Source: Oxalobacteraceae bacterium OTU3CINTB1 (GTDB taxonomy: Bacteria > Pseudomonadota > Gammaproteobacteria > Burkholderiales > Burkholderiaceae_D). Taken from it: a stretch of DNA of 64,000 bases. Under the pieces are notes generated by a model. That model did not search any database, was not told the origin of the DNA, and saw nothing but the letters and a program-made list of their open reading frames with translations. Below are positions 48,337 through 56,920 of this stretch, in pieces. The stretch spans positions 6,014,001-6,078,000 of the forward strand of contig CP099652.1 of the NCBI GenBank assembly GCA_024123955.1, written 5' to 3'. The translations under genes and the position numbers were made by a program. Positions within the stretch are counted from its first letter, which is position 1; each line of letters starts with the position of its first letter.

Positions 48337-48377
48337 TATATGATTTGTACGATAGATACTTATGACGTACACATATA
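48337..48377. promoter_or_regulatory. Imperfect palindrome in puuE/uraH divergent promoter region
   Basis: TATATG-ATT-TGTAC (48337-48350) faces GTACA-CATATA (48367-48377), an inverted pair with a three-base offset, centred between the two divergent starts. It lies close to where both promoters must be, so it is a candidate operator for a purine-responsive regulator. The regulator is not identified. Confidence 0.5.
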
Positions 48378-48385
48378 GGACAACC

Positions 48386-48739
48386 ATGGGCAAGCTCAGT
48401 ACGCACGTTCTCGACATCACGCAGGGCAAGCCGGGCGCCGGCGTGAAGGTGGCGCTGTACGCCGTCGGCGCGCAGGGGCGCATCCTCATCAAAACCGACG
48501 TCACCAATGCCGACGGCCGCTGTTCGGCGCCGCTGCTGGAGGGCGAAACCATGAAAGCGGGGAAGTATGAGCTGGTTTTCGGCGCCGGCGATTATTTCGC
48601 CGCGCAGGGGGTGGAGCTGCCGGAGCCACGCTTTATCGACGAGGTGACGATCGCCTTTGGCGTGGCCGGCGCGGAGCAGAATTACCACGTGCCGCTGGTG
48701 GTGTCTCCCTGGGCTTATTCGACTTATCGGGGTAGCTGA
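48386..48739 (+). CDS. uraH: 5-hydroxyisourate hydrolase
   Basis: 117-residue transthyretin-like enzyme that hydrolyses 5-hydroxyisourate to OHCU after urate oxidation. Start: KLSTHVLDITQGKPGAGV, with the catalytic His; end: the C-terminal YRGS tetrapeptide diagnostic of the family, with SPWAYSTYRGS intact. An RTDVT-like segment is present as IKTDVTNADGRC. The ATG at 48386 has AGGA upstream and is preferred to 48362. It is divergent from puuE and followed by repeat doublet D. Confidence 0.95.
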   Translation: MGKLSTHVLDITQGKPGAGVKVALYAVGAQGRILIKTDVTNADGRCSAPLLEGETMKAGKYELVFGAGDYFAAQGVELPEPRFIDEVTIAFGVAGAEQNYHVPLVVSPWAYSTYRGS

Positions 48740-48759
48740 GAGGCGTTGGCGGCTCATAG

Positions 48760-48896
48760 ATGGCGGATTACGGCGTTCCGCCTAATCCGCCCTACGTGTC
48801 TCCGTGGCAGACCGAATGAAACAGTGAAAGCAGGCCACGAACCCTTGGTCCCACGAGGAGACACGTAGGGCGGATTAGCGCAGCGTAATCCGCCAT
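48760..48896. repeat. Palindromic repeat doublet, copy D
   Basis: Left arm 48760-48797 (ATGGCGGATTACGGCGTTCC... ending CCTACGT) and right arm 48862-48896 (CACGTAGGGCGGATTAGCGC... ending CCGCCAT), inverted, with a 64-base spacer. The pairing extends inward (GTGTCTCC / GGAGACAC) and outward (GGCTCA / TGAGCC), the longest symmetry of the four copies. It lies between uraH and the TPR-methyltransferase gene. Confidence 0.92.
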
Positions 48897-48943
48897 GTGT
48901 GAGCCCCCATCAGCGCTTGTCTGCGGCAAAGAAAGCTCCTAAG

Positions 48944-50461
48944 ATGCGCACCATGACCGAATCCCATTCCGCCCTCGAGGCGTCCTTCCTGCAACAGGCC
49001 GTTGAACTGCACCAGCAGGGCCGCCTCCAACCGGCGCAAGCGCTGTACCGCCAGGTGCTCGACCTCAATCCCCGCCAGTTCGACGCGCTGCATCTGCTGG
49101 GCGTGATCGCCCGCCAGCAGGGCGACGCGGCAACCGCCATCGCGCTGATCTCGCAGGCGATCGACATCGACGGCCAGCAAGCCAAGGCCCACGCCAACCT
49201 CGGCGCTGCGCTGCTCGACGCCGGACGCGCCGACGAAGCGCTGGCCAGCCACGAACGCGCCATCGCCCTGCTGCCCGACTACGCCATGGCCTGGAGCAAT
49301 CGCGGCAACGCGCTGCGCAAGCTTGGACGACTCGACGAGGCGCTACTCAGCTACCAGCGCGCGATCGAGCTTCAACCGCATTACGCCGAGGCGCACTGCA
49401 ACCGCGCCATCGTGCTGCAGGACCAGGCCCGCTATCTGGAGGCATTGGGCGCGGCGGAAGATGCGCTGAACATCAAGGACCGCTACGCCGACGCCTGGTT
49501 CGCGCGCGGCAACGCGCTGCACTGCCTGCGCCTGCTGCCGGATGCGGTGGAGAGCTTCGACCGCGCCATCCATCTGCGGCCAGAATGGGCGGAGGCCTAC
49601 AGCGCGCAGGGTTTAAGCCTGTTCCGGCTGGGCGAATTCGAGGCGGCGCTGGACAGCTACGACCACGCGCTCAAGCTGAAACCGGACCACGCGCTGGCGC
49701 ACTACCATCGCGGCAACGCCCTTCGCTCGCTGGCGCGCAACGACGAGGCGATCGCCGCCTACCGCGCCGCGCTGACCCATGGCGACAATCCGGAAACCAT
49801 CGCTTTCGCGCTGGCGTCGCTGGGCGTCGGCGAGACGCCGGCCGCGCTGCCGGCCGAATATGTGCGCTCCCTGTTCGACCAATACGCCAACCACTTCGAC
49901 GAGCATCTGGTGCAAGTGCTGGACTACCAGACCCCGGCCTATCTCGACGGGATGCTGCGGCGGGTGGCGCCGTCGACCGGCCTTGACACCCTGGACATCG
50001 GCTGCGGTACCGGCCTGTGCGCGCCGTATCTGACGGAATACTCGCATCGACTCGACGGCGTCGACCTGTCGCAGCAGATGCTGGACAAGGCGGCCGAACG
50101 CGGCGGCTACGACACGCTGGCCTGCGCCGATCTACTGAGCTATCTGGACGGTTACGACAACCATTGGGACCTGGCGGTTGCCGCCGACGTCTTCGTCTAC
50201 ATCGGCGACCTGCAACCCGTGTTCGAGCGGGTACGGCGCGCGTTGAGGCCCGGCGGACGCTTTTGCTTCTCCGTCGAAGCCGGCGACGGCGCCGACTTCA
50301 CCTTGCGCCCCACCAACCGCTATGCCCACACGCTGGGCTATCTGGAGCGCCTGGCGCAAGCCACCGGCTTTGACATCCTGGCAGCCGAACCACTGGCCGC
50401 ACGACAGGAAAACGGCGCGACCATCGCCGGCCACGCCCTGATCCTGCGCTGCTCGAAGTAA
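48944..50461 (+). CDS. TPR-repeat SAM-dependent methyltransferase
   Basis: About 505 residues. Residues ~15-290 are tandem 34-residue tetratricopeptide repeats (for example LHQQGRLQPAQALYRQVLDL, then AMAWSNRGNALRKLGRLDEA and AEAYSAQGLSLFRLGEFEAA). Residues ~330-505 are a class I methyltransferase with the SAM motif LDTLDIGCGTGLCAPYL, then VDLSQQMLDKA and LRPGGRFCFSVEA. Such fusions modify proteins or small molecules recognised by the TPR. The start is uncertain: 48944 or 48953; a GTG at 48899 lies in the repeat and is rejected. No substrate is evident. Confidence 0.85.
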   Translation: MRTMTESHSALEASFLQQAVELHQQGRLQPAQALYRQVLDLNPRQFDALHLLGVIARQQGDAATAIALISQAIDIDGQQAKAHANLGAALLDAGRADEALASHERAIALLPDYAMAWSNRGNALRKLGRLDEALLSYQRAIELQPHYAEAHCNRAIVLQDQARYLEALGAAEDALNIKDRYADAWFARGNALHCLRLLPDAVESFDRAIHLRPEWAEAYSAQGLSLFRLGEFEAALDSYDHALKLKPDHALAHYHRGNALRSLARNDEAIAAYRAALTHGDNPETIAFALASLGVGETPAALPAEYVRSLFDQYANHFDEHLVQVLDYQTPAYLDGMLRRVAPSTGLDTLDIGCGTGLCAPYLTEYSHRLDGVDLSQQMLDKAAERGGYDTLACADLLSYLDGYDNHWDLAVAADVFVYIGDLQPVFERVRRALRPGGRFCFSVEAGDGADFTLRPTNRYAHTLGYLERLAQATGFDILAAEPLAARQENGATIAGHALILRCSK

Positions 50462-50500
50462 ACCCGCCGGCCTTTAGCGATACGCTTGCCGTACCGCTTA

Positions 50501-50528
50501 GGGGTCGTACCCAGCAGGGTACGACCCC
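50501..50528. terminator. Perfect hairpin between TPR-methyltransferase and carboxypeptidase genes
   Basis: GGGGTCGTACCC-AGCA-GGGTACGACCCC: a 12-bp perfect stem with a 4-base loop. It lies between two convergent genes (stops at 50461 and 50550), so it can end or protect both transcripts. There is no T-run, so it may instead be a small dispersed repeat. Confidence 0.65.
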
Positions 50529-50549
50529 GGCTAGCCGTGCGGGTTGCTC

Positions 50550-51767
50550 TTACTTGCTGTAGTCCATAATCAACCGCGTCAACAGATACAGGCGCGGCGC
50601 AATGCTGTCGACTTCGATATATTCCTCCGCCGTGTGGATGCCGCCGCCGACGATGCCCAGGCCGTCGATGGTGGGCACGCCGGCCGCCGCGATCAGGCTC
50701 GAATCGGCCGCGCCGCCGCTGCCTTCCAAGGTCAGCTTCTTGCCCAACTCGGCGTAGATGGCCTGCGCGCGCGCCGCCATGCCGTCGGTCGCGGCGTTTT
50801 GCGGCATCGGCGGGAAGCCACGGCGCAGCTTCGCGCTCACCTGCGTGTCCGGGATCAGCTTGTTGGCGGAAATGCGCGCCATATCTTTTTCGACGCGGTC
50901 GAACTCCTCCGCCACCGCCACGCGCACATCGGCTTCGGCGTGCGCGGCGTCCGGTATGACGTTGCTGCGCTCGCCCGCCTTGATCACCGTGAAGTTGACG
51001 GTGGTCTGCTTGCCGGGGTCGCCCAGTTTGCTCAGTTGCAGCACCTGGTGCGCCGCCTCCATGGCGGCGTTGCGGCCCGCATCCGGCGCCACGCCCGCGT
51101 GCGCCGCCTTGCCCTTGACATCGAGCTCGATGCCGCCGCTGCCCTTGCGCCAGATCACCAGGCCATCGGCCGGGCGGCCCGGCTCCAGGTTGAAGGCCAC
51201 GTCATGTTCGCGCGCCTGCTTGTTGATCAGCGCCAGCGTGCCGGCCGAGCCGGTTTCCTCGTTGGTGTTGAGGATCAGCGTCACCTTGGCGTAGTCGTCG
51301 AATTTGGCCTCGCGCAGCAGCTTCATCGCATACAGCGCCATGACGATGCCGCCCTTGTCATCCATGATGCCCGGACCGTAGGCACGCTTGCCGTCCACGC
51401 GGAAGCGCCGCGCGGCGGCGGCGCCATCGCCGAACACGGTGTCCATGTGCGCCACCAGCAGGATGCGGCCCTTGCCCTTGCCGGTCCAGGTTGCGATGAC
51501 GTTGCTCGACTTGGCCGGCGACGCCGGCAGGACCTCGATGCGCGCGCCGAGCTTTTTCAATTCCTCTCGCGCGATGGCGCCGACCTTGTCCAGCCCCGCT
51601 TCGTTGTAGGTGCCGGAGTCGATGTTGACCAGCCGCTCGAGCAGCGCCAGCGCCTCCGGTTTGGCTTTTTCGGCCTGCGCCAGCAAGGCCTGGTTCAGCG
51701 GCGCGGCTTGTGCCGCCGCGCCGCCCAACCCCAACATCAAGCCAAGCAAAACAAAGTTCTTACGCAT
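50550..51767 (-). CDS. Exported M20 glutamate carboxypeptidase (CPG2-like)
   Basis: 405 residues with a signal peptide (residues 1-21, ending AAQA). Di-zinc M20 site: LLVAHMDTVFGDG (His), GPGIMDDKGGIVMAL (bridging Asp), NTNEETGSAGTL (catalytic Glu and ligand Glu), AFNLEPGRPADG (Glu) and GGGIHTAEEYIEVDS (His). The order and spacing match carboxypeptidase G2, which releases C-terminal glutamate from folates or peptides. It is periplasmic by its signal. Monocistronic; upstream is a short gap before the two unrecognised genes. Confidence 0.9.
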   Translation of the reverse strand: MRKNFVLLGLMLGLGGAAAQAAPLNQALLAQAEKAKPEALALLERLVNIDSGTYNEAGLDKVGAIAREELKKLGARIEVLPASPAKSSNVIATWTGKGKGRILLVAHMDTVFGDGAAAARRFRVDGKRAYGPGIMDDKGGIVMALYAMKLLREAKFDDYAKVTLILNTNEETGSAGTLALINKQAREHDVAFNLEPGRPADGLVIWRKGSGGIELDVKGKAAHAGVAPDAGRNAAMEAAHQVLQLSKLGDPGKQTTVNFTVIKAGERSNVIPDAAHAEADVRVAVAEEFDRVEKDMARISANKLIPDTQVSAKLRRGFPPMPQNAATDGMAARAQAIYAELGKKLTLEGSGGAADSSLIAAAGVPTIDGLGIVGGGIHTAEEYIEVDSIAPRLYLLTRLIMDYSK

Positions 51768-51846
51768 GATCGATGAGCCTTATCGTTATATGGAAGTAAG
51801 CTCCATAGTAACGCCTGGTCAACGCAATGACCACAAGGTATGCACC

Positions 51847-52884
51847 TCAACCGCGCGAACCCAGGACCTGGCTGAATTGCTGCTTCTCTTCGGCCGACGC
51901 GGTCGGGCGTTTAACGGCCGTGGTCAACGCCGCCCGCAGGTTGGGCGTGAGCTCCACATCGCCACTGGTCACCGAGCTCAGAGTTTCCCGCACCAGATCG
52001 CTGGAGGCGCCTTTCGACAACTGCGTGATGGCGATATTGGATGCCTCCCCGGGCGAGCTCAGCCGGTAGAGCTTCTGCACGGCCAGCGCCCGCACCATCT
52101 CGCTGCCCTGGCCTTCCGCCGCCTGATTCAGGAGCTGGACGGCATCGCTGCGCAGATTGGCGGTATCGCCGGTTTTCTGCTCCGCCAAGGTGCCGATGAA
52201 ATTGAGCCGCGCCACGGCGGTTCGTTCATCGGCAGGCTTGCCGGCCTTCAAATCGGCCAGCGCCGCCACGAGGACATCCTGCGGCACCTGGCCGGGCAGA
52301 TTGAAGTAGGTCTCGTACATCTCCGCGAACTTGCTTTCGTTCTTGCCCTCCCAGATGGCGTTCGCCTCTTGCAATACGACGCCGCGGCCAGCCGGCGACG
52401 CCACCAGCAGCGCCCGCAGCATGTCGCGCTCCATGGCCTGTTCGTCCGGCATGCCGTGATAGAACTGTTCCACGGCTTTGCCGACGCCAGGATCGGTTTC
52501 GATCCCGGCCAGCAGCCGGGTCTGGAGTTCTTCAACCTCCTGCGCGGTCAGGTTTTGCCGCTTCAGGATCTTGTCGACGAAGTGACGAAGACTGGCTGCC
52601 GCCTCGTCGGCAGTGAATGGCTTGACGGCCGCGGCGCCCTCCTCCCCGGCGCCGGATGCCACGTGGACGGCGTCCGCCTTGGCGAACAACGTCGCTGGCG
52701 CGGCGGAGGCCGCCGGAGCGCGCGCCAATAGCGCGTCCATGCCGTTGACGTGCGGCGCGCCGGCCTTGTCCGCACGCGGCTCGCCGCGGGACAGGTAGTA
52801 GCCGCCGGCGGCGATCAACAGACACGCACCGATCACCGCTGCCGCAGCCAGCCGGCGCGAGGAGAAATGAATATTGGAAGGCAT
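51847..52884 (-). CDS. Unrecognised membrane-anchored periplasmic protein
   Basis: 345 residues, family not recognised. Short basic N-terminus (SSRR) then one hydrophobic anchor (residues ~11-31, LAAAAVIGACLLIAAGGYYL), an Ala-rich linker to ~residue 85, and a largely alpha-helical charged domain, including HFVDKILKRQNLTAQEVEEL and FAEMYETYFNLPGQ, to the end. This fits a periplasmic domain tethered to the inner membrane. It starts 15 bases after the secreted cysteine-rich gene on the same strand, so the two are probably made together. It may act as a secretion helper, chaperone or partner; this is inference from position only. Confidence 0.7.
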   Translation of the reverse strand: MPSNIHFSSRRLAAAAVIGACLLIAAGGYYLSRGEPRADKAGAPHVNGMDALLARAPAASAAPATLFAKADAVHVASGAGEEGAAAVKPFTADEAAASLRHFVDKILKRQNLTAQEVEELQTRLLAGIETDPGVGKAVEQFYHGMPDEQAMERDMLRALLVASPAGRGVVLQEANAIWEGKNESKFAEMYETYFNLPGQVPQDVLVAALADLKAGKPADERTAVARLNFIGTLAEQKTGDTANLRSDAVQLLNQAAEGQGSEMVRALAVQKLYRLSSPGEASNIAITQLSKGASSDLVRETLSSVTSGDVELTPNLRAALTTAVKRPTASAEEKQQFSQVLGSRG

Positions 52885-52899
52885 CGCAGTACGCCCTCC

Positions 52900-53475
52900 T
52901 TAAATTTTCTCGTACTGGCAGCTGCTGCCACGCCACTCGGGCAAATAGCCATCGACGTTGTAGGTGCCGCCGACATAGGTGCAACGCCAGCTGGTGCCGC
53001 CCAACCAGTCGTTGCGGAAGCCGGCCGGGCAGTCATTGTCAATCGAGAGGTAGTTCTGGGCGCCAAGCACCCGGATCCTGCCCATCCGTTCGCTGAAGTT
53101 GATGACCGCCCGGCCTTTGTATCCCTTGTTGGGGGTGCAAGTGATGGTCTCGCTTCGAATGTTGCAGGCCGTCCAGGACCGGTTGGCCGACGCGTTGACT
53201 TCCATGCCACCGATACGGGTCGGTATCGCCCATTTGCCACCGATGTTGAAGCCGGTCGTCCTGCAGCTGGAATGGCCGGTCGTCAACGCCACGCTACCGC
53301 AGCTGCCACCGCGATTGCCGAAGCAATAGTGCCATTCCGAACCGTCGAGGTAGTACCCGTGCTGGTTCTTGCCGAGCCAGCCTTCGAAACGCGTATCCAG
53401 CGCCTGGGCTCCTGCCATGCCGCTGAAAACAGACATCAAAACAAACAACAAAACTATCTTTATGGATTTCATCAT
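52900..53475 (-). CDS. Unrecognised secreted cysteine-rich protein
   Basis: 191 residues, family not recognised. The signal peptide is residues ~2-23 (KIVLLFVLMSVFSGMAGAQ). The mature part is rich in Gly, Trp, Tyr and Cys, with eight cysteines (HYCFGN, GGSCGS, SSCRTT, WTACNI, ITCTP, NDCPAGF, WRCTYV, SSCQYE) that could form four disulfides. Pattern repeats such as WLGKNQHGYYLDGSEWHYC and NDWLGGTSWRCTYVGG suggest two related beta-rich halves. It is first in a two-gene unit with the membrane-anchored protein downstream. It could be a secreted binding protein or enzyme inhibitor; no function can be assigned. Confidence 0.72.
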   Translation of the reverse strand: MMKSIKIVLLFVLMSVFSGMAGAQALDTRFEGWLGKNQHGYYLDGSEWHYCFGNRGGSCGSVALTTGHSSCRTTGFNIGGKWAIPTRIGGMEVNASANRSWTACNIRSETITCTPNKGYKGRAVINFSERMGRIRVLGAQNYLSIDNDCPAGFRNDWLGGTSWRCTYVGGTYNVDGYLPEWRGSSCQYEKI

Positions 53476-53577
53476 GGGTTCCTAAGTGAGGTTTGCACTG
53501 TGATGGGTGGCGATGGGTGTAGCGATGTCTGAGACTTTTTTTCTAATGAACAACCATGCGCAGCTTACAAATCTTTT

Positions 53578-53598
53578 GTTACGACATCGTTACGACAT
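53578..53598. promoter_or_regulatory. Tandem GTTACGACAT repeat in divergent promoter gap
   Basis: GTTACGACAT occurs at 53578-53587 and 53589-53598, an 11-base period close to one helical turn. It lies in the 238-base gap between the secreted cysteine-rich gene and the CBS-domain membrane protein gene, so it is a candidate response-regulator site for either. Nothing else was seen in the gap. Confidence 0.4.
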
Positions 53599-53713
53599 GA
53601 AACTAGTACAACTTGCACCCGACTCATCCATGCCTTAAAATTCCAAACTGATCATGCTCTGGGCCTGCAACCGCTGCACGGCGACCAGTTTTCCAGACTC
53701 TTTACGGTGACAA

Positions 53714-55000
53714 TTGGATACCGTGCCCTTATGGGTGCAACTGCTTGCACTCGCCCTCCTGATTTTGTGCTCGGCCTTTTTCGCCATGGCCGAAACCGCC
53801 CTGATGGCGGCCAACCGCTATCGCCTGCGCCACGAGGCCAAGCGCGGCAGCCGCGCCGCGATCACCACCTTGTGGCTGCTCGACCGCACCGATAAGCTGC
53901 TGTCGCTGATCCTGATCGCCAATACGCTGGTCAATGCCATGGCCACCGCGCTGGTGACGTCGATCGCCATCGAATACTTCGGCCACGACGACAACGTCAT
54001 CATCATCTCCACCGGCGTGGTGGCGTTCCTGCTGATCGTGTTCGCCGAGATCTCGCCGAAGATGATCGGCGCCACCTATCCGGAGCGCATCGCGCTGCCC
54101 ACCAGCGTGGTGCTGCGGCCGCTGATGACGCTGTTCAAGCCGGTGCTGTGGTTCGTCAACCTGTTCGTCACGCAAGTGCTGCGGCTGTTTCGCACCAAGG
54201 CCGGCGCCCACCTGCAGGACGAGCGCGTGTCGCCGGAGGAGCTGCGCTCGATCGTGCTCGAGGGCGGCAACTTCATTCCGCAAAAGCACAAGAGCATCCT
54301 GCTCAACCTGTTCGACCTGGAAACCATCGTCGTCGAGGACATCATGACGCCGCGCTCGCAGATCGAGGCGCTCGACCTGGAACAGTCGGTCGAGGGGATC
54401 AAGCGCGAGCTGACCACCTGCTACCACAACAAGCTGCCGGTCTACGAAGGCGAGATCAACCGTATCGTCGGCATCCTGCACGTGCGCAAGGCGGTGGCGC
54501 TGCTGAACCAGGAAGAAGAACTGACGGTCGAGCATTTCCGCGCGCTGCTGACCACGCCGTACTTCATTCCGCAGGACACCGGCGTCTTCACCCAGCTGCA
54601 GTACTTCCAGGAGCGCAAAGAGCGCTTGGGCATCATCGTCGACGAATACGGCGAAGTGCAGGGACTGGTGACACTGGACGACATCATCGAGGAAATGATC
54701 GGCGAATTCACGACATCGATGCCTGGCGACGCCCGCGCCGACAGCTTCGCCTGGAACGAGCAGGGCGAGTGCCTGCTCGAGGGCGCCACCGCGCTGCGCG
54801 ACGTCAACAAACGCCTGGGCCTGAACTTCCCGCTCGACGGCCCAAAAACGCTGAACGGCATGCTGCTCGAACTGTTGCAGGAAATTCCAGAGGCGCCGAT
54901 CAGTATCAAAATCGGCAACTGCATCATCGAGGTGATCCAGGCGCATGATCAATCGATCAAGGTCGTCAAATTGATACGTCCGGGCACGAAACGCGGTTAA
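53714..55000 (+). CDS. CorB/HlyC-family membrane protein with CBS domains
   Basis: 428 residues. DUF21/CNNM transmembrane domain (residues 1-~190, LLALALLILCSAFFAMAETA; LIVFAEISPKMIGATYPER), a CBS pair (residues ~205-330, VVEDIMTPRSQIEALDLE; IIVDEYGEVQGLVTLDD) and a C-terminal CorC_HlyC domain. CNNM/CorB proteins are implicated in magnesium export or sensing. No ATG fits the N-terminus: the first in-frame start is TTG at 53714 (or GTG at 53723), and the first ATG would fall inside transmembrane segment 1. Located just upstream of pilB but with a gap that allows separate transcription. Confidence 0.9.
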   Translation: MDTVPLWVQLLALALLILCSAFFAMAETALMAANRYRLRHEAKRGSRAAITTLWLLDRTDKLLSLILIANTLVNAMATALVTSIAIEYFGHDDNVIIISTGVVAFLLIVFAEISPKMIGATYPERIALPTSVVLRPLMTLFKPVLWFVNLFVTQVLRLFRTKAGAHLQDERVSPEELRSIVLEGGNFIPQKHKSILLNLFDLETIVVEDIMTPRSQIEALDLEQSVEGIKRELTTCYHNKLPVYEGEINRIVGILHVRKAVALLNQEEELTVEHFRALLTTPYFIPQDTGVFTQLQYFQERKERLGIIVDEYGEVQGLVTLDDIIEEMIGEFTTSMPGDARADSFAWNEQGECLLEGATALRDVNKRLGLNFPLDGPKTLNGMLLELLQEIPEAPISIKIGNCIIEVIQAHDQSIKVVKLIRPGTKRG

Positions 55001-55155
55001 ACGCGGTGTCTGATTGCCAAGCCCATGTGGCTAACGCAACACCCGGGCGTACAATCGTTTCTTGGCAGCGACAAATAGACGACAAGGCTTTACAAAATTA
55101 ATGCTCAAGAGCATGATTCTTTGACCGCCCGCCCCCTATCAAGATAGATGCTTCT

Positions 55156-56895
55156 ATGGCAGCAGTCCTCCCCAACGCCGCGCCAGGCGCCCCGATGCCG
55201 GGACTGGCGCGCGCATTGCTGCAAGCCGGACGGCTCTCCGCCATGCAAGCCGAAGCATTGCAAAAAAAGGCCGTGCTCGACAAGCTGGCCTTCATCGACG
55301 TGCTGCTCTCGAGCGGCGTCATCGACGCCCGCGCCCTCGCCGCCTTTTGCTCCGAAACGTTCGCCTACCCGCTGATCGATGTGGCCACGCTCAACGTCGA
55401 CGCGTTGCCGGCCAAGGCCATCGACAACAAGCTGATGCAGGCCCAGCGCGTCATCGCCCTGGCCAAGCGCGGCAACAAGATGTCGGTGGCCATTTCCGAT
55501 CCCACCAATCTGCAAGCGCTCGACCAGATCAAGTTCCAGACCGAGTCCACGGTCGAGCCGGTCATCGTGGCGCACGACGCGCTGCTGCAGTTGTTGGCCC
55601 GGCTCAACAAGAGCAGCGAACAAAGCATCTCGGACCTCGCCGGCGACGACGCGGACATCCAGTTCGCCGAGGAGGAAAGCGCGGCGGCGGCGGTGACGGC
55701 GGCGGCCGAGTCGGCCACCAACGATGTCGAGGACGCGCCGGTGGTGCGCTTCCTCAACAAGATGCTGATGGACGCCGTCAACATGGGCGCGTCGGACTTG
55801 CACTTCGAACCGTTCGAGAAATTCTACCGGGTGCGCTTCCGCGTCGACGGCGTGCTGATGGAACACGCCCAGCCGCCGATCTCGATCAAGGAAAAGCTGG
55901 TCTCGCGCATCAAGGTGCTCGCCAAGCTCGACATCTCGGAGAAGCGCGTGCCGCAGGACGGCCGCATGCGCCTGATCGTTTCGCCAACCAAGACCGTCGA
56001 CTTGCGCATCTCGACCCTGCCCACCCTGTTCGGCGAGAAGACCGTCATGCGTATCCTCGACGCCACGCAGGCGCAGATGGGCATCGACGCGCTCGGTTAC
56101 GACCCGGACCAGAAGGAACTGCTGCTCGACGCCATCCAGCGCCCGTACGGCATGGTGCTGGTGACCGGCCCGACCGGCTCGGGCAAGACGGTGTCGCTGT
56201 ACACCTGCCTGAACGTCATCAACAAGCCCGGCATCAACATTTCCACCGCCGAGGACCCGGCCGAGATCAACCTGCCTGGTGTGAACCAGGTCAACGTCAA
56301 CGACAAGGCCGGCTTGACGTTCCCGGTGGCGCTGAAGTCCTTCCTGCGCCAGGATCCGGACATCATCATGGTCGGCGAGATCCGCGACCTGGAGACGGCC
56401 GACATCGCCATCAAGGCCGCGCAGACCGGGCACATGGTCTTTTCCACCTTGCACACCAACGATGCGCCATCGACCTTGACGCGCCTCATGAACATGGGCG
56501 TGGCGCCGTTTAACATCGCCTCGTCGGTGATACTGATCACGGCGCAGCGGCTGGCGCGGCGGCTGTGCAACTGCAAGCAGCCGGTGGACATCTCGCATGA
56601 CCTGCTGCTCAAGGCCGGCTTCAAGCCGCACGAGCTGGACGGCAGCTGGAAGCCCTACGGCCCGGTCGGCTGCGAGCGCTGCAACGGCGGCGGCTACAAG
56701 GGCCGGGTCGGCATCTACCAGATCATGCCGATCACGCCGGCCATCGAAAGCATCATCCTCGCGCACGGCAACTCGATGGAAATCGCCGCCAAGTCCGAGG
56801 AGGAAGGCGTGAAGTCGTTGCGCCAGTCGGGGCTGGTGAAGGTCAGGAACGGCCTGACCAGCCTGGAAGAAGTGCTCGGCTGCACCAACGAATAA
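55156..56895 (+). CDS. pilB: Type IV pilus extension ATPase
   Basis: 579 residues, GspE/PilB family. An N-terminal T2SSE_N domain (residues ~20-170) precedes the ATPase core: Walker A GPTGSGKTVSLY near residue 338, Asp box STAEDPAEINLPGVNQ, Walker B IIMVGEIRDLETADIA, His box THLHTNDAPST-like sequence (STLHTNDAPST). The tetracysteine zinc site is RRLCNCKQP...GCERCNGGG. It powers pilus assembly from the cytoplasmic side. It is followed after 25 bases by pilC. Confidence 0.96.
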   Translation: MAAVLPNAAPGAPMPGLARALLQAGRLSAMQAEALQKKAVLDKLAFIDVLLSSGVIDARALAAFCSETFAYPLIDVATLNVDALPAKAIDNKLMQAQRVIALAKRGNKMSVAISDPTNLQALDQIKFQTESTVEPVIVAHDALLQLLARLNKSSEQSISDLAGDDADIQFAEEESAAAAVTAAAESATNDVEDAPVVRFLNKMLMDAVNMGASDLHFEPFEKFYRVRFRVDGVLMEHAQPPISIKEKLVSRIKVLAKLDISEKRVPQDGRMRLIVSPTKTVDLRISTLPTLFGEKTVMRILDATQAQMGIDALGYDPDQKELLLDAIQRPYGMVLVTGPTGSGKTVSLYTCLNVINKPGINISTAEDPAEINLPGVNQVNVNDKAGLTFPVALKSFLRQDPDIIMVGEIRDLETADIAIKAAQTGHMVFSTLHTNDAPSTLTRLMNMGVAPFNIASSVILITAQRLARRLCNCKQPVDISHDLLLKAGFKPHELDGSWKPYGPVGCERCNGGGYKGRVGIYQIMPITPAIESIILAHGNSMEIAAKSEEEGVKSLRQSGLVKVRNGLTSLEEVLGCTNE

Positions 56896-56920
56896 GCAGT
56901 GAACAAGGGGGACAACGATC

